The notes below the pieces were generated by a model. The model did not search any database and was not told where the DNA came from. It worked only from the letters and a program-made list of their open reading frames with translations. From Xiphydria camelus (lineage: Eukaryota > Arthropoda > Insecta > Hymenoptera > Xiphydriidae): 64,000 nucleotides of DNA. A program made the translations under genes and the position numbers. The stretch lies in the NCBI GenBank assembly GCA_963678675.1, contig OY783194.1, positions 7,927,744-7,991,743 of the forward strand, written 5' to 3'. Positions 11,421-23,387 of this stretch are shown in pieces; within the stretch, counting starts at the first letter, position 1, and each line of letters begins with the position of its first letter.

Positions 11421-11562
11421 CCGTATGTCCCATAAGAAGCGCAATAAGCGACATTTACCGTCGGCAGTATTTACCGACGGTGCACATGTACCGACTCATA
11501 CACCGTCGGCAAATACTGCCGAAGGTAAATGTCGCTTGTTGCGTTTCTTATGGGACATGCGG
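11421..11562. mobile_element. 142-bp MITE with TA duplication
   Basis: Ends CCGTATGTCCCATAAGAA and inverse, flanked by TA on both sides, as for Tc1/mariner-type MITEs. Inside is a second symmetric motif (TACCGTCGGC / GCCGACGGTA type). A degraded relative lies at 23470-23639. Confidence 0.8.
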
Positions 11563-11854
11563 TATACATGGGAGGAAGGGGAAAAGAGTGGGGGAACCAA
11601 AATTCAGAAGGCCTTCTTAGACCTGGTTAGTACCTGCGATAGGATAATAACGGCTTTCCCAGGTCTACTGTGAAAAGTCCGTGTTAGACCTGTTTGCATC
11701 TGATATTCACCGTAACTAGGCTATGAAAGGACAAGCAAGGTTTACTTTCTACATTTCACGAAGACCTGGTTCATTCCTTTTAGACCTGCAAACGTTCATT
11801 CTTAGCAGGGCTTACCAGGTCAAGATATTCAACTCGGGATCTGCAAGATGTATA

Positions 11855-13960
11855 CAGGGTGATTTTTTTAACTTGAGACAACTCAATATGTCGAAAAATA
11901 CGCATTGCACGACAAAATATCCTGAATAAAAAGTGAATGTTCCCGAAGGGGACATCATTTAGTGCTAGCGCTAGCCACCCCTACCCCTCCTTAAGGGTGA
12001 AAGGGGGGGTAACTTTGGAAAGTTAAATGGGACGACCCGATTTTTTTACAGATTTCGATAGTACATAAAAAAATGAATAACTTTTATTTGAAACATTTTG
12101 TTGAATTCCCGCCCGTTGATGCTCTATTCGACAATGGCACATTACGCCGGTGCGTACAGTAACATTCACTAATGCCTTCTTTCCGGCTTGAAGTTAGGTT
12201 TTCGAAAAATCGATAGATTTCTACAAAAATTTCATGACTGTCAGCTAACACAGTTGAACATTCATACCATAGAAAGTCATCGCTTTTTCGGAAACCTAAC
12301 TTAAAGCCGGAAGGAAGGCATTAGTGAATGTTATTGTACGACTTGTCCCAACTTGTTGAGCGCGACAAATTCTTTGCGTGATCCCTGCTAAAGGAGTTGT
12401 AACAGCAAGTGTAACTTTTTGTGCAATAGCTGCGTAATAATGGATTATTTACCGTTAGAGGAAAAAATAGAGATCATTTTAATTTATGGAGAGGCTGGAA
12501 GAAATGTAGCCGGTGTGGTTGCACTTTATGCAGAATGTTTCCCGGAAAGGGTACGCTCTCGTGCTACTATTTATCGTGTTGTACGCCAATTTACTACTGA
12601 GGGAAGTGTCAAGCCTAAAAAAAGAATTCGTACCGCTACTGTTACGCGTGGGAATAATGAAATTAATGTATTAGCTGCCATAGTTTATAATCCAAAAACA
12701 AGCATCAGGCAAATCGCCGAAGACTCAGATATATGCTTCTCCAGTGTTCGGACCATCCTGAAACGACACAAGTACCACCCCTACCATATCTCCTTGCATC
12801 ACGAACTGCATGAGGAGGACTTTTATAATTGAGTGGTATTTTGCAATTGGGTGCTTGCACAGCTGCAAAGGGATCCGCAGTTCTTCGATCGCGTATTGTT
12901 CTCCGATGAGTCCAGTTTTACAAACCATGGTGCCGTCAATCGCCATAACATGCATTACTGGAGTGTCGAAAACCCGCACTGGATACGTGAAGTCGAGCAT
13001 CAGCGTCCCTGGTCTTAACGTTTGGTACGAAATCATAGGCGACAAACTAATCGGCCCCATATTTATTGGAGGAACATTAAATGGAGCAAGATACCGCCGG
13101 TTATTGGAAGAGGAGCTGCCTGTTATGCTGGAAGAAGTACCCCTCGCGGTGCGGCAGAACATGTGGTCTCAACACGATGGATGTCCGGCCCATTATTCAG
13201 CAATAGCCCGTGAAGAATTAGATCGCGTTTATCCTTACAGGTGGATTGGTAGACGGGGTCCGGTAAGTTGGCCTGCCAGATCACCAGACCTAACATCGCC
13301 TGATTTTTTTTATGGGGATACATAAAATCCAGTGTGTACGAACAAGTCCCAACTGATCGCGACGATATGATGGAACGCATAAGAAATGCTTGTGCAGCTA
13401 TAACACAAAACATGCTTTTGAGCTGTGTAGCCGAGTTCCATCGACGACTTAATAAATGCATTGAAATGGAAGGGCATCACTTTGAACACTTGCTGTAAAA
13501 CCAATGGATTTGTAATCTTTATTTAAGTATTCAGCTACCAAATAAAATCATTTTGATTAATAATCCATTACTCTTTTGACTTTTGGTAAGGACATCGCTT
13601 TGACTAGTAGCCAAATCAGACCGTGTTCAAAATTATGAGTATGCAATGAGATCCTGCCAACCGGTTGAATAATTTTGAATAATTAATTACAGCGTCATCT
13701 GTTGATATTTAAAAAAAAGTATCAAATAAAAGTTATTCATTTTTTTATGTACTATCGAAATCTGTGAAAAAAATCGGGTCGTCCCATTTAACTTTCTAAA
13801 GTTACCCCCCCTTTCACCCTTAAGGAGGGGTAGGGGGTGGCTAGCGCTAGCACCAAATGATGTCCCCTTCGACAACATTAACTTTTTATTCACGATATTT
13901 TGTCGTGCAATACGTATTTTTCGACATATTGAGTTGTCTCAAGTTAAAAAAATCACCCTG
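11855..13960 (+). mobile_element. DD41D Tc1/mariner transposon
   Basis: It starts CAGGGTGATTTTTT and ends with the inverse, with TA on each side (11853-11854, 13961-13962). The TIRs are long, about 240 bases each (shared core GCTAGCGCTAGC). The element encloses one transposase gene with few lesions. Length 2.1 kb. The family spacing (see gene) matches the rosa-like DD41D group of the Tc1/mariner superfamily. Confidence 0.9.
12440..13498 (+). pseudogene. DD41D Tc1/mariner transposase, recently broken
   Basis: Cut-and-paste transposase. The N-terminal ~130 residues carry helix-turn-helix features (ATIYRVVRQF, then TSIRQIAEDS). The catalytic domain shows the first Asp in LFSDESSF (codon 12905), the second in QHDGCPAHYS (13176) and the third in LTSPDFF (13302). 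Second and third Asp are separated by 41 residues, hence DD41D. Three lesions: an in-frame TGA at 12830-12832 (probably a former CGA), a frameshift near 13015 and a one-base loss near 13310. The reading continues to TAA at 13496-13498. ATG at 12440 (MDYLPLEEK) is preferred over 12419, being closer to the usual start. All three catalytic Asp codons survive, so decay is recent. Confidence 0.9.
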
Positions 13961-13963
13961 TAC

Positions 13964-14489
13964 ATGTCTAGAAAATGACATTAATATTTGGTATAAATGT
14001 GGTTGAAATCTAGATATTGATAGCGCGTAGATGGCTGAAAGATATTCTAAGTTGGCAATAATCGATATTCTGTGATAAATATAATTTTATAAAATATTAA
14101 ATTAATAATATTAACACATTGACTGCCGTCTACGAGATATTTCGTAGTTGGCGGCATACCATTAGACGCTGAATAATTCATTGTGGCATTCAACATGTTA
14201 AAAAAAGGAATTACAAGGCTCTAGAGGGTTTTCTCGTTCTCTAATAAAGAGCTAGTTGCTAATTCGTTTTAAAGTTTTTTACTAAAAGACAAGAAGACAT
14301 ATATAGAGGTTTATTATAAAGTTTGTTTAATAGTTTGTTAAACTTTTAATTTTAAACAATCATTATATTTACGATAGAGAGAGAATATCGATTCTTATTC
14401 ACTTAGAATGTCTGTCAGCAATCTACGCGCTGCCTGTATCTAGATTTCAACCACATTTATACCAAATATAGATGTCATTTTCTAGACAT
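13964..14489. mobile_element. Foldback element next to DD41D copy
   Basis: ATGTCTAGAAAATGACAT at the left is mirrored at 14473-14489; the arms pair over ~85 bases. The loop (14157-14215) repeats 60 bases that also lie just outside the enclosing element at 8441-8502. Confidence 0.7.
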
Positions 14490-14740
14490 ATAGGTACCTT
14501 ATAGATGTCTAACGGATATCTTCTACTACTTGGGTAGATTTACGGACGGTTACGACGTTTTGAAATGGTAATTTTGGCGGATAGCTTTCTCGATATCTAT
14601 AAAATTTTAGTCCACACGCTAGTATATCTTTCTTGTACAGCGAAATGTAATGTACAGAAAAGTATTCCATCAATTTAGTCTAAAATCTCATAGATTCTTA
14701 AGATAATATTACTTCTGTTGCCTGTAGTTTAATATACATT

Positions 14741-14934
14741 TAACTTAACTTTTGTTAGGTAATAATCAGGCCAAAAAACAACAAAAATCACTACACGTCT
14801 GACGTTTCGGTTCCTCTTCGAACCCTCTCCGGAGACGCAGTGAAGGGTTCATTCGAAGAGGAACCAAAACGTCAGATGTGCAGTGATATTTGTTGTTTTT
14901 TGGCCTGATTATTACCTAATAAAAGTTAAGTTAA
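14741..14934. mobile_element. 194-bp hairpin MITE
   Basis: Ends TTAACTTTTGTTAGGTAATA and inverse; the arms pair almost to the centre (TTCCTCTTCGAA / TTCGAAGAGGAA). No coding. Confidence 0.75.
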
Positions 14935-14951
14935 ATTAACCTCATAGATTA

Positions 14952-15841
14952 CACAGGCACACAAAAAAAAAAGGTCTTGTTCCCAGAACCAGACAAGCAT
15001 ATCTTTATGTTTTTGGGGTCGCTCAATCCGAATCCGGTGTCCGTTTGTCTCCATCACGTCACATTTTTTTTAATCTCAAAAAACTATCAATAGATCATGA
15101 TTTTCAAAAAGTTAATGGACTTAAACCAAATTCGCTATAAGGGGTTTTTTGGGTCGCTGATCACGAATCTGAAATCGGATTTCAAAAATTCAAGATGGCG
15201 GATCCAATATGGCGGACGAGATTTTTGAAAATCGACGGATTCATGCCGAATTTGGTATAAGGAGGTTTTTTGGATCGCTGATCATGAATCTGAAGTCAGA
15301 TTTTAAAAATTCAAGATGGCGGATCCAATATGGAGGACAAGATTTTCGAAAATTTTGAATTTTTGTAAATATAACTTCATATTCGTCATTAGCGATCGAA
15401 AAAAAACCCTATACCAAATTTGGCATGAATCCGTCAATTTTCGAAAATATCGTCCTCCATATTGGATCCGCCATCTTGAATTTTTTTAATCTGACTTCAG
15501 GTTTATGATCAGCGACCCAAAAAACCCCCTTATACCAAATTCGGCATGAATCCGTCGATTTTCACAAATCTCGTCCGCCATATTGGATCCGCCATTTTGC
15601 ATTTTTAAAATCCTATTTCAGATTCGTGATCAGCGACCCAAAAAACCCCTATAGCGAATTTGGTTTAAGTCCATTAACTTTTTGAAAATCATGATCTATT
15701 GATGGTTTTTTGAGATTAAAAAAAAATGTGACGTGATGGAGACAAACGGACACCGGATTCGGATTCAGCGACCCCAAAAAAACATGAAGATATACTGGTC
15801 TGGTTCCGGGAACAAGGCCTTTTTTTTTCTGTGTGCCTGTG
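14952..15841. mobile_element. CACAGG foldback element, TTA duplication
   Basis: Termini CACAGGCACACAAAAA and inverse, flanked by TTA (14949-14951, 15842-15844). The arms of ~430 bases are mirror images with repeated phrases such as AAGATGGCGGATCCAATATG and GGGTCGCTGATCA. A sister copy with the same ends is at 51862-52745. A 3-bp TTA/TAA duplication fits PIF/Harbinger; CACWG ends with 3 bp would also fit CACTA. No transposase inside. Confidence 0.85.
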
Positions 15842-15844
15842 TTA

Positions 15845-16400
15845 TTAGATAATCGAAATTGAATAAGTCACCCATCAAATTGACGGGGTTTCGTAAACCT
15901 AGTGATAGTCAAGTAGAAACGAAAAAATTTTACTTGTCTTAGTATTATACATTATTTTTCTACATTTGTAATGCTATCGCTATGTATTGTAACACAATTT
16001 CAATTATTAATAAAATATAAAAATTTAATTCTAACCTCAAATGTTCGACATTACCAACAACGCAACCAATTTCGACTCGGGATAGGATGTGGAGGCCTAC
16101 CGGGGGCTACGGGCACCTCCTACATAAAGCCTACAAGTGGCACAAGTGGAAGTAACTGCCATTTTTAGGCTTATTGTACGACGTGAAGAGCCATGTTAAT
16201 TTCGCCTACTTTAAACCTTCAACTCCTATAAAGTCATAGAACTTTGAGGCTTTAAATAGACTTTATTTTTCGACTCGGGTATCTATAAGAAGCGGCAGAA
16301 ATAAAAATCCCGCGGTAATTTTTTACTCCGCGCGTGACCACCATGGTTGATCGGCTAGTATCCTCGAGCCCTTATTTGTCGCACGCTCCGGTATGTGATA
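15845..16400. other. No gene recognised
   Basis: Mixed-composition sequence with short fragments of nearby repeats (CGACTCGGG at 16073 and 16270). No open frame resembling a protein. Confidence 0.5.
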
Positions 16401-17345
16401 GGCCAACAAAAATTGATACGTATATATAAAATACTCTCCAAAAAAAGATTTGAAATCAATTAAGATCGCCATGTTCAAGATTTATATATAAAAAATAAAA
16501 GGCATCATTTGGAAGGAAAATTATTGTAAATCAAAAGTTACTAAAAAATTCGACTAAAAAAATGTATTAAAAGATTTTCATAAAAATAAACTTGCCGCGT
16601 TTAAGTTCTCATATTTTTTCCACTATATATACTGATGGTATCATATAAGTGTATGAATTTATTTAAAATCATAAGTGTATAAACATCGAATATAATTTTC
16701 TATCTGTCTGAATGTTTTATTTTGAAGGAAAACACCGCGGCAAGTTCTTTTTTATGAAAATCTGTTAATACATTTTGTTAGTAGAATTTTTTAGTAACTT
16801 TTGATTTACAATAACTTTCCTTCTAAATGATGCCTTTTAGTTTTTTTATATAAATCTTGAACATGGCGATCTTAATCGATTTCAAATCTTTTTTGGAGAG
16901 TATTTTACGTATCAATTGTTGTTGGAACTGAATGAACATGCCGCCTTTTTTTACAGAGAATCTGTTTTTGTAGGAAGATTTCACTACTTTTTGGAATTTA
17001 TTCATGAGGAGAATATGTACATGTGTAGGAGAATAGCTTTTTAGTAACACAAAATTAAAGTCTCACATTTTATATCGATACGAGTTAATTAATTATAACT
17101 ACGTTACTTTTCATTTATTCTCGTGATATTTTGAAAGGGATTTATAGACTAGCGAGAACCCTTATATTTTTCACTTTACCTTAGTATTTTGGAGAAATAA
17201 AACATATACCGCTTTCGAATTTACAGGCCATCTAATTTTTCTTATATTTTGGTCGTCTACAGAAATCCACACATGTAGACATTTTACCTTCAAGTCTAAG
17301 TATACTCTTCCAATGACTCTTCCAATTCTGTCATTATTATCTATA
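16401..17345 (+). mobile_element. Foldback family A, copy 2
   Basis: The palindrome 16402-16930 has the GCCAACAAAAATTGATACG arms of family A. The body continues to about 17345, matching 9317-9700. The left tip is lost, beginning inside the arm. Confidence 0.65.
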
Positions 17346-17349
17346 GAAT

Positions 17350-18065
17350 TGGTTAACTCAGATTAATATGGTTTTTTAATTTCTACGTAGAGTAAGTTCG
17401 GTATATTTTAAATAGTGAAATGCTGGATATGATTGTGTTATTTATAATTTGTTACAGAAATAAACGTGCTGCTGTTCAATTCTATCCAGGACTCCAAATC
17501 GTATGCGAACCCGAGGGGATTTCTTTCGAACTTCGAAAGATCTCCTCGATAAGATACAGCTCGATAAGATTGTACTTGTCAGGGCTGAACTATATGGGGT
17601 TTTTATAATTATTTTAGGAAATCCCAGAAGAATACAGGTGCAGCAAAATGTCGACGCTCTGTGCTAGAAAGAATAAGGAATAACCCTCGAACGAGTATTC
17701 GGGCTATGGCAACAGAGGTTAGAATCAATAAGTCCACGGTTGGGAGGATATTGAAGGATGAAAATTGTCATCCATTTAAAGTGACGCACGTCCATGCACT
17801 CGAGGCAGCAGATCCAGCTCGCCGAATGTACTAATGCAACTGGTTTTTGGAACAACAAGTGGACGATCCCTCGTTCGAAAGAAATCCCCTCGGGTTCGCA
17901 TTCGATTTAGAGTCCTTCTGGATAGAATTGGACAGCAGCACGTTCGATTCTATAATAAATTATAAATAACACAATTATATCCAGTATTTCACTATTTAAA
18001 ATATACCGAACTTACTCTACATAGAAATTAAGAAACTATATTAATCTGAGTTAATCAATTCTATA
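17350..18065 (+). mobile_element. Foldback carrying transposase fragment B
   Basis: The arms 17350-17530 and 17880-18065 are inverted copies (shared AGTTAATC / GATTAACT ends, ATATACCGAACTTACTCTAC). Between them is a transposase fragment. One-sided relatives occur at 28550-29000 and 47760-48065. Confidence 0.7.
17617..17880 (+). pseudogene. Tc1/mariner-type transposase N-terminal fragment
   Basis: With frameshifts allowed, it reads PRRIQVQQNVDAL, ERIRNNPRTSIRA-like helix-turn-helix residues, KSTVGRILKDENCHPFKV, then THVHALEAADPARRM and DDPSFER. This is the DNA-binding half and linker of a Tc1/mariner superfamily transposase, stopping before the first catalytic Asp. Copies of the same piece lie at 28935-29212 (minus), 37060-37200 and 47755-47870. 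At least three frame breaks. The catalytic domain is absent in every copy here. Confidence 0.8.
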
Positions 18066-18099
18066 GATAATAATGACAATTATTAAAAATCATGTATAT

Positions 18100-18700
18100 C
18101 CTCTTTCGTATTATACTACTATCGCATGTTTCAGTTTATATACCAAACTGTCAAACGTGAAGTGTACATGTACCTCACTTCTATTTCATCTTTTCTTCGC
18201 CTCTGGTGTAACGACGGTCAATGAGGAATCACTGATACCGAATAGGATTCGAGGGTTATTCCTTATTCTTTCTAGCACAGAGCATCGATATTTTGCTGCA
18301 TTTGTATTCTTCTGGGACTTCCTAAAATAATTATAAAAACCCTATATAATTCAGCCCTGACAAGTACAATCTTATCGAGCTGTACCTTATCGAGGAGATC
18401 TTTCGACGTAATGATTCCGAAACGTTTCTATGATGTTTCGAAACATTCGCGAATTTATCGAGAAATATATTGTATATTTCTACCATACGGTAGTGTTCAC
18501 GAATATTGTAAAATATCACAGAAATGTTACAGAAAAGTTACTTGCAAAAACGTGCTTTGTGGGGTGTAAATAATGATGATATTTTGTAATTTCCATCATT
18601 ACACTAGAGGCGTAGAAGAGATGAAATAGAAGTGAGGTACATGTACACTTCACGTTTGACAGGTCGGTATATAAATTGGAACTTGTGATAGTATAATATA
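18100..18700. mobile_element. Foldback element
   Basis: 18150-18210 (AACGTGAAGTGTACATGTAC) pairs with 18625-18670. Its interior holds the inverse start of transposase fragment B (18250-18330). The same arm sequence recurs at 24475, 28375, 29490, 33445 and 48400, so this is an abundant local family. Confidence 0.6.
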
Positions 18701-18703
18701 AAA

Positions 18704-19258
18704 TTCTAACTTGTGCAATAGATGTGTAAACATATGGCAGAACAATGTTACGTGGAAGTCATGTGGGTGTATTCGGTTACAGACAATTATTAAAAAATTT
18801 AAAAAAACAATGCTGCATGGAAGTCGTGTGGGTGTATTCGGTTACAGACAATTATTTAAAAAATGATCGTCTTTTTCTAATAACTTTATTTAACCGAATA
18901 TACCCAAATCACTTCCACGCAATATTGTTCTGCCAGATGTTAACACATCAATTAGATATCTCTTCCTTCGAACCATGTGAAACAGTATGTGATTGCAAGG
19001 AAGAGATATCTAATTGATGTGTTAACATCTGGCAGAACAATGTTGCGTGGAAGTGATGTGGGTATATTCGGTTAAATGAAGTTATTAGAAAAAGACGATC
19101 ATTTTTTAAATAATTGTCTGTAACCGAATACACCCACACGACTTCCACGCAGCATTGTTTTTTTAAATTTTTTAATAATTGTCTGTAACCGAATACACCA
19201 ACATGACTTCCACGTAACATTGTTCTGCCATATGTTTACACATCTATTACAAGTTAGA
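18704..19258. mobile_element. Nested foldback with GATGTGTAAACAT ends
   Basis: The outer ends share TGTAAACATATGGCAGAACA in inverse orientation. The inner pair at 18936 and 19007 repeats the terminus as CCAGATGTTAACACATCA, pointing to an element of the same family inserted into itself. Pairing runs nearly to the centre. The mirrored open frames here are artefacts. A third single arm follows at 19290-19370. Confidence 0.75.
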
Positions 19259-19449
19259 ATGACTAACTCGTTTTTAGTTTTTTAATAATTGTCTGTAACC
19301 GAATACATCCACATGACTTCCACGCAATATTGTTCTGCCATATGTTTACACATCTATTGCAAGTTAGAATGACTGACTCGTTTTTAGTTTTTTTTAGAAA
19401 TCGTAGTGCAACTGTTGTTATACACTGAAAACAGTATAAAGATGTACGT

Positions 19450-19930
19450 TCTGGAGATAGAAGCGTCTATAATGGGAATGGTGATGTTGTGAGTAATGGA
19501 AAGTACTCACCGTTATTCTGAAATTCACGATTTCCAGGTTAGACGCTCTGATCTCTCAAATTGATACCGACTCTAATTACCGACTTGACTTGTACCGGTA
19601 TACCCTATGTCCCACTCTGTACGGGCCAGTTTGAAGTTGCCTTCGGGGAGGCTTGGTCAGTACTTGAGTCATTTAATACCGGTAGAAGTCGAGTCGGTAG
19701 TTAGAGTTGGTGTCAATTCGGGTGATCGAAGCGTCTAACTTCGAAATTATGAATTTGTGAATAATGGAAATTACTCACCATTATTCACAAATTCATAATT
19801 TCGAGGTTAGACGCTTCGATCTCCCGAATTTACACCAACTCTAACTACCGACTCGACTTCTACCGGTATTAAATGTTTCGATTACCGACCAAGCCTCCCT
19901 GAAGGTAACTTTCAAACTGGCCCGTACAGA
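19450..19930. repeat. Repeat family D (palindromic)
   Basis: Contains GAGATAGAAGCGTC, then ACTCACCGTTATTC, then a palindrome about 19740-19830 whose two halves read GTGAATAATGGAAATTACTC and its inverse. Relatives at 23820-24070 and, in part, at 33713-33760 and 34830-34857. Also contains CTACCGACTCGACTT phrases found at 24000 and 31255. Not coding. Confidence 0.55.
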
Positions 19931-20275
19931 CCCCGATAGCCAGGTGGCTTCACAGTGGTGGCACTGTGGGATTTCGCGGTGACTTTGAGAAACATCACCG
20001 TGATGTCTTTGTGCGTGCCCACTGGGGTACCACTGTGGCATCACGCAGTGTACAAAGTGGATAAAGTAGGATTTTGCAAAAGGATAAAAAGTAGGATTTT
20101 GCATGCAGTAACTTTACCGAGGTTTTTCACTGTGTGCCCGTGCAGTGCCGTCGCCTAATAGTGTCGCTTTTTTTTCACACCCTACCGGGATTTGAACCTG
20201 CGATCTTCAAGATACGAGATGCTTCGAAACTGGGAATGCTTGCATTCTACCAATTGAGCCATTGACTCTTCGAGC
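19930..20275 (-). repeat. tRNA-headed SINE-like repeat (minus)
   Basis: On the minus strand, 20272-20180 is tRNA-like: A box TGGCTCAATTGG (20262-20251) and B box GGTTCAAATCC (20198-20188), followed by an A-rich tract. The ~250 bases beyond share CAAAATTCTACTTT and CACTGCGTGA-type phrases with 32720-32930. This is the plan of a tRNA-derived SINE. The cloverleaf is too degraded for a working tRNA. Confidence 0.55.
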
Positions 20276-20645
20276 GCGATGTTGCTCCACTCCGGTCATA
20301 ATATAGAAACCGGACATGACAGACAGGGAGGCTTCTCCACCTTTTGTATACATTTTGCGAAAAATCACGGGTAATCCTAAGCGGATGTGTGAGTTCCACT
20401 AATTGTTGAAACGTAAGTCTTTCTTTCAATTGCTATTTTTCAAATAGACACCATTTAGAAGTTACGGATAATCCCCTTCGCGCTGCTCTAACCTACAAAC
20501 GTCCCGGAATGCAACTGTAAACATTCTTGACTCGTGTTTTACATTTTCAGTTTATTGGCGTAAATGATTGAAGGGGTCGCATTCTCGTGTCCACTTGTAT
20601 TATACATTTTCTGGATCTGGGTTGTGTTTATCATCATGTGTTTAG

Positions 20646-21542
20646 ATCATGCCAAAGGGATTCAGGGATACTGCAAAAGACGCGAAGTGAACTATCGGAG
20701 TATGCTTCATATCTAATTTTAATTGTGTAAAGTATTCCAATACTCTTCTGTTTCAGGATTCAAATGGCTAATCCGACCTTATGTGGTGCTTCAAAAGGAA
20801 CATCAATGCTTAACACATTCGCTGCGGACCGCGCAGCTCCTGCTTTAAAATACATACACCCTCACGCGCGGGAGCCGCATGATCCGCAGTGAACGTGTAA
20901 AGGAAACTCTTTCAGAACTTGATAGCCCTATAGTATACGCTCACAATGATCTTCTCCTGGGAAATGTATTGTACAATGAAAAAGAAAATAGCGTTACTTT
21001 CATTGACTATGAGTACACTGCTTTTAACTGAGGCTTTTGATATATCCAATCATTTTATTGAATTTGCTGGTAATCAAATTATCCATTTACCACAAACTAA
21101 TAATTTTTATAGCATAGAAGTAATACAAAATCTCTTATTTCTTTTTTCAGGTATAGATAATCCTGACTTTTCTCTGTATCCGGAGGAAACATTGCAAAGG
21201 GCTTGGCTTAGAATATATCTTCGTACGTACAATGAAGCCACAGATGTATCCGAAGATACTGTTACTAAACTTTATACCAAGGTTTAAGTTTCCTCCTTTA
21301 TCTCATTTCTTCCGGGGTTGCTGGGCGCTTATACAGAGTGAACATTCAAATATCGACTTCGATTTTCTGGAGTAAGTTTATTTAATTATTATCAGATTGT
21401 AATCAGGATATTTACATTTTATAATATTCATATTTCATTTGATGATACTCGTTTTGATAATAGGTACGCTTCTTTCAGATTTAACGAACACTTCAAAATG
21501 AAAGACGAATGCCTGAACATGATACTTCATTGTCTAGTATAA
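20646..21542 (+). pseudogene. Ethanolamine/choline kinase pseudogene (3' exons)
   Basis: Kinase that phosphorylates ethanolamine or choline at the start of the Kennedy phospholipid pathway; the sequence looks closest to the ethanolamine-kinase (easily shocked) type. Visible: PKGFRDTAKDAK exon (20646-~20697); catalytic-loop HNDLLLGN and magnesium-binding IDYEY (20910-21025); EAFDISNHFIEFAG; GIDNPDFSLYPEE; SHFFRGCWALIQSEHS; FRFNEHFKMKDECL, ending TAA at 21540. Introns are retained (about 20698-20756, 21070-21150, about 21372-21463), so it is not a retrocopy. Lesions: a MITE in the exon (20814-20897), a frameshift with TGA near 21031, a frameshift near 21284 and a damaged donor at 21372. The 5' half was not found. 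It is the only clear host-gene relic in the window. Confidence 0.85.
20814..20897. mobile_element. 84-bp piggyBac-type MITE in kinase exon
   Basis: Left end TTAA|CACATTCGCTGCGG, right end inverse (CCGCAGTGAACGTG) followed by TAAA, a decayed TTAA. TTAA target and CAC-start ends are typical of piggyBac-type elements. Removing it joins SMLK to ETLSELDSPIV of the kinase. The ends resemble those of 31946-32101. Confidence 0.85.
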
Positions 21543-22577
21543 AATTTACGCCAGGACAAAATCATTCCATACAATGAAGAATTTTAATAATTCCCAACGA
21601 TGTATGCTATATGATACTATTTAATTTTACCAGCTTGTTGACTGGATTTCTCAAGGAAATTATCTCCTTTTATTCAGATTCATTATATGTAACAGCAGTT
21701 GAAAAAAATTGCGAATGAAAATACTATGATATAATAGCTTAAGTCGTACAGTATTTTATATAAAGAATAGGATAATATACACATAATAGAATCATGTACA
21801 TATTATATTACCAAATAAAAAAATGTTTTCTGTTATCCATCATGTTTTTCCCGCAATTTCTAAAAATTTCCTTTGGCCATTTTTAACCTTATCATCGGAA
21901 TTAACATTTCAGTTTTTTCTCCGTACTAGTACTTAAACCTTTGCCAGTAAACGATATTTGTTAGAGCAAGTTTAGCATATTTTAAAATATCCTTCAATGC
22001 CTCCGAATAGAAATGAATCGGTGAATCCAAGAACAGTATAAGTCCAAAAAATGGCGTTTTGAGTTAAGATAGGTAGCCAAAATGTTTAAAATTCTAGGCT
22101 CCATATATTGTCAAGAACCGATTCCTATCAGTCATAAGAAAATCCACGTATTTAGCATCCCTCATTACAGTTTTCAAGAGCTTGAAATGATGGCCATTAA
22201 CTCATTGTGAAGTTATTATGTTTTTTCATTTTTTCTCGAAACTATCTTTATGCATTTGTACTGTTCTTGGACTCACCGATTCAAATAGAGTGCGTCTCGC
22301 GCCTTACTACGCATGTGCTAGAAAATCGTTCCAACTCAGAACTAGGGACTGAAATTACCGTCCGAGAACCAGTTCTGTTACAGTTCGCAGTTGGAACGCT
22401 CTTTGGAATCGTTCCAGAACTAGTTCTGTGTTTGTTGGAACAGCTGGGTCAGACTGCGCACACTCCGTCGAGTTAAGAACCAGTCCTCGTGTTAGTTGGA
22501 ACGAACCTAGTGACTGCTCTCGAAGGTTCTCATTAAATTTTGTAAAATAATTTGATATTTTTCTTTTTCAAAATAAA
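21543..22577. other. No gene recognised
   Basis: Old intergenic or 3'-flanking sequence of the kinase relic, AT-rich to about 22280. 22320-22530 has several TTGGAAC / GTTCCAAC and AGAACCAGTT phrases in both orientations, which suggests a decayed inverted-repeat element without clear edges. Confidence 0.45.
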
Positions 22578-23233
22578 TGTCAACATAACCACGTAACATA
22601 AACAAAGAATTTATAAATAAAAGTAGTTTTAAAAGTGCAAGCGCAATGAACCCAATTCATAAGTGATGAATATCGGGGTATCGAAGATATCTTATCAATT
22701 CTAGGAGTCAAAAAGTCCGCTAGTGGAAGGAGAAGCGGTATTGAAAGCAGATTTGTATTTTCCTGCGGAATCAAAAAGAGAAACCAAAATGCAGTGAAAA
22801 TCATCGCTTCTTGCGTACAATCGTCACATGGTACTATTTGCCGTACTGATTTATGTACAGAAGCGTTGCAAAAACATGTTTGCGCCTTAGTCTGGCCCAG
22901 CTGCACTTGCACGTTACTTCTTTATTGTTGTTTACTAGTAAGATGTTCACTTCAACTTCGTGAGGAGCACTTGTTACATGTGACGATTGTACGCAAGAAG
23001 CGACGATTTTCACTGTATTTTGGTTTCTCTTTTTGATTCAGCAGGAAAATACAAACTGCTTTTTCAATACCGCTTCTCCTTCCACTAGCGGCATTTTTGA
23101 CTCTCCTAGAACTGACACGATATCTTCGATATCGATATTCATCACTTATGAATTGGGTTTATTGCACTTGCACTCTTAAAACTACTTTTAGGTATTTACA
23201 AATACTTTGTTTACGTTACATGGTTATCTTGAC
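22578..23233. mobile_element. 656-bp foldback MITE
   Basis: Ends TGTCAACATAACCACGTAAC and inverse. The arms of ~260 bases share GGAGAAGCGGTATTGAAA and GAAAATCATCGCTTCTTGCG in opposite orientation. Mirrored frames are artefacts. Confidence 0.8.
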
Positions 23234-23387
23234 ATTCGGTCCGCAACGACGGCCATCTTAGGAAGAACGAAACGCCACCATACAGCGGTGTCCGACGCGA
23301 ATAAAAGTTCCGTATGGCGTCAGCGAATAGACCAATCAGGATCAAGTATTCCGTTCTGGCAAAAACTCGCACTCCGGATCCTCACTG

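Larger units (their letters stand above)
8503..14534. mobile_element. 6-kb TIR element hosting a nest of insertions
   Basis: The left end reads CCCAAGTAGCAGAAGATATC and the right end is its near inverse (GATATCTTCTACTACTTGGG, ending at 14534). Next to both ends are degenerate AGACCTGG-type sequences (8570-8620, 11610-11840). The outer element seems to have little coding capacity. Its interior has been filled by later units listed separately. Confidence 0.55.

Noticed and set aside
18745..19220. Two nearly identical 90-codon frames on opposite strands
   Set aside because: Mirror images within a nested foldback; no protein features.
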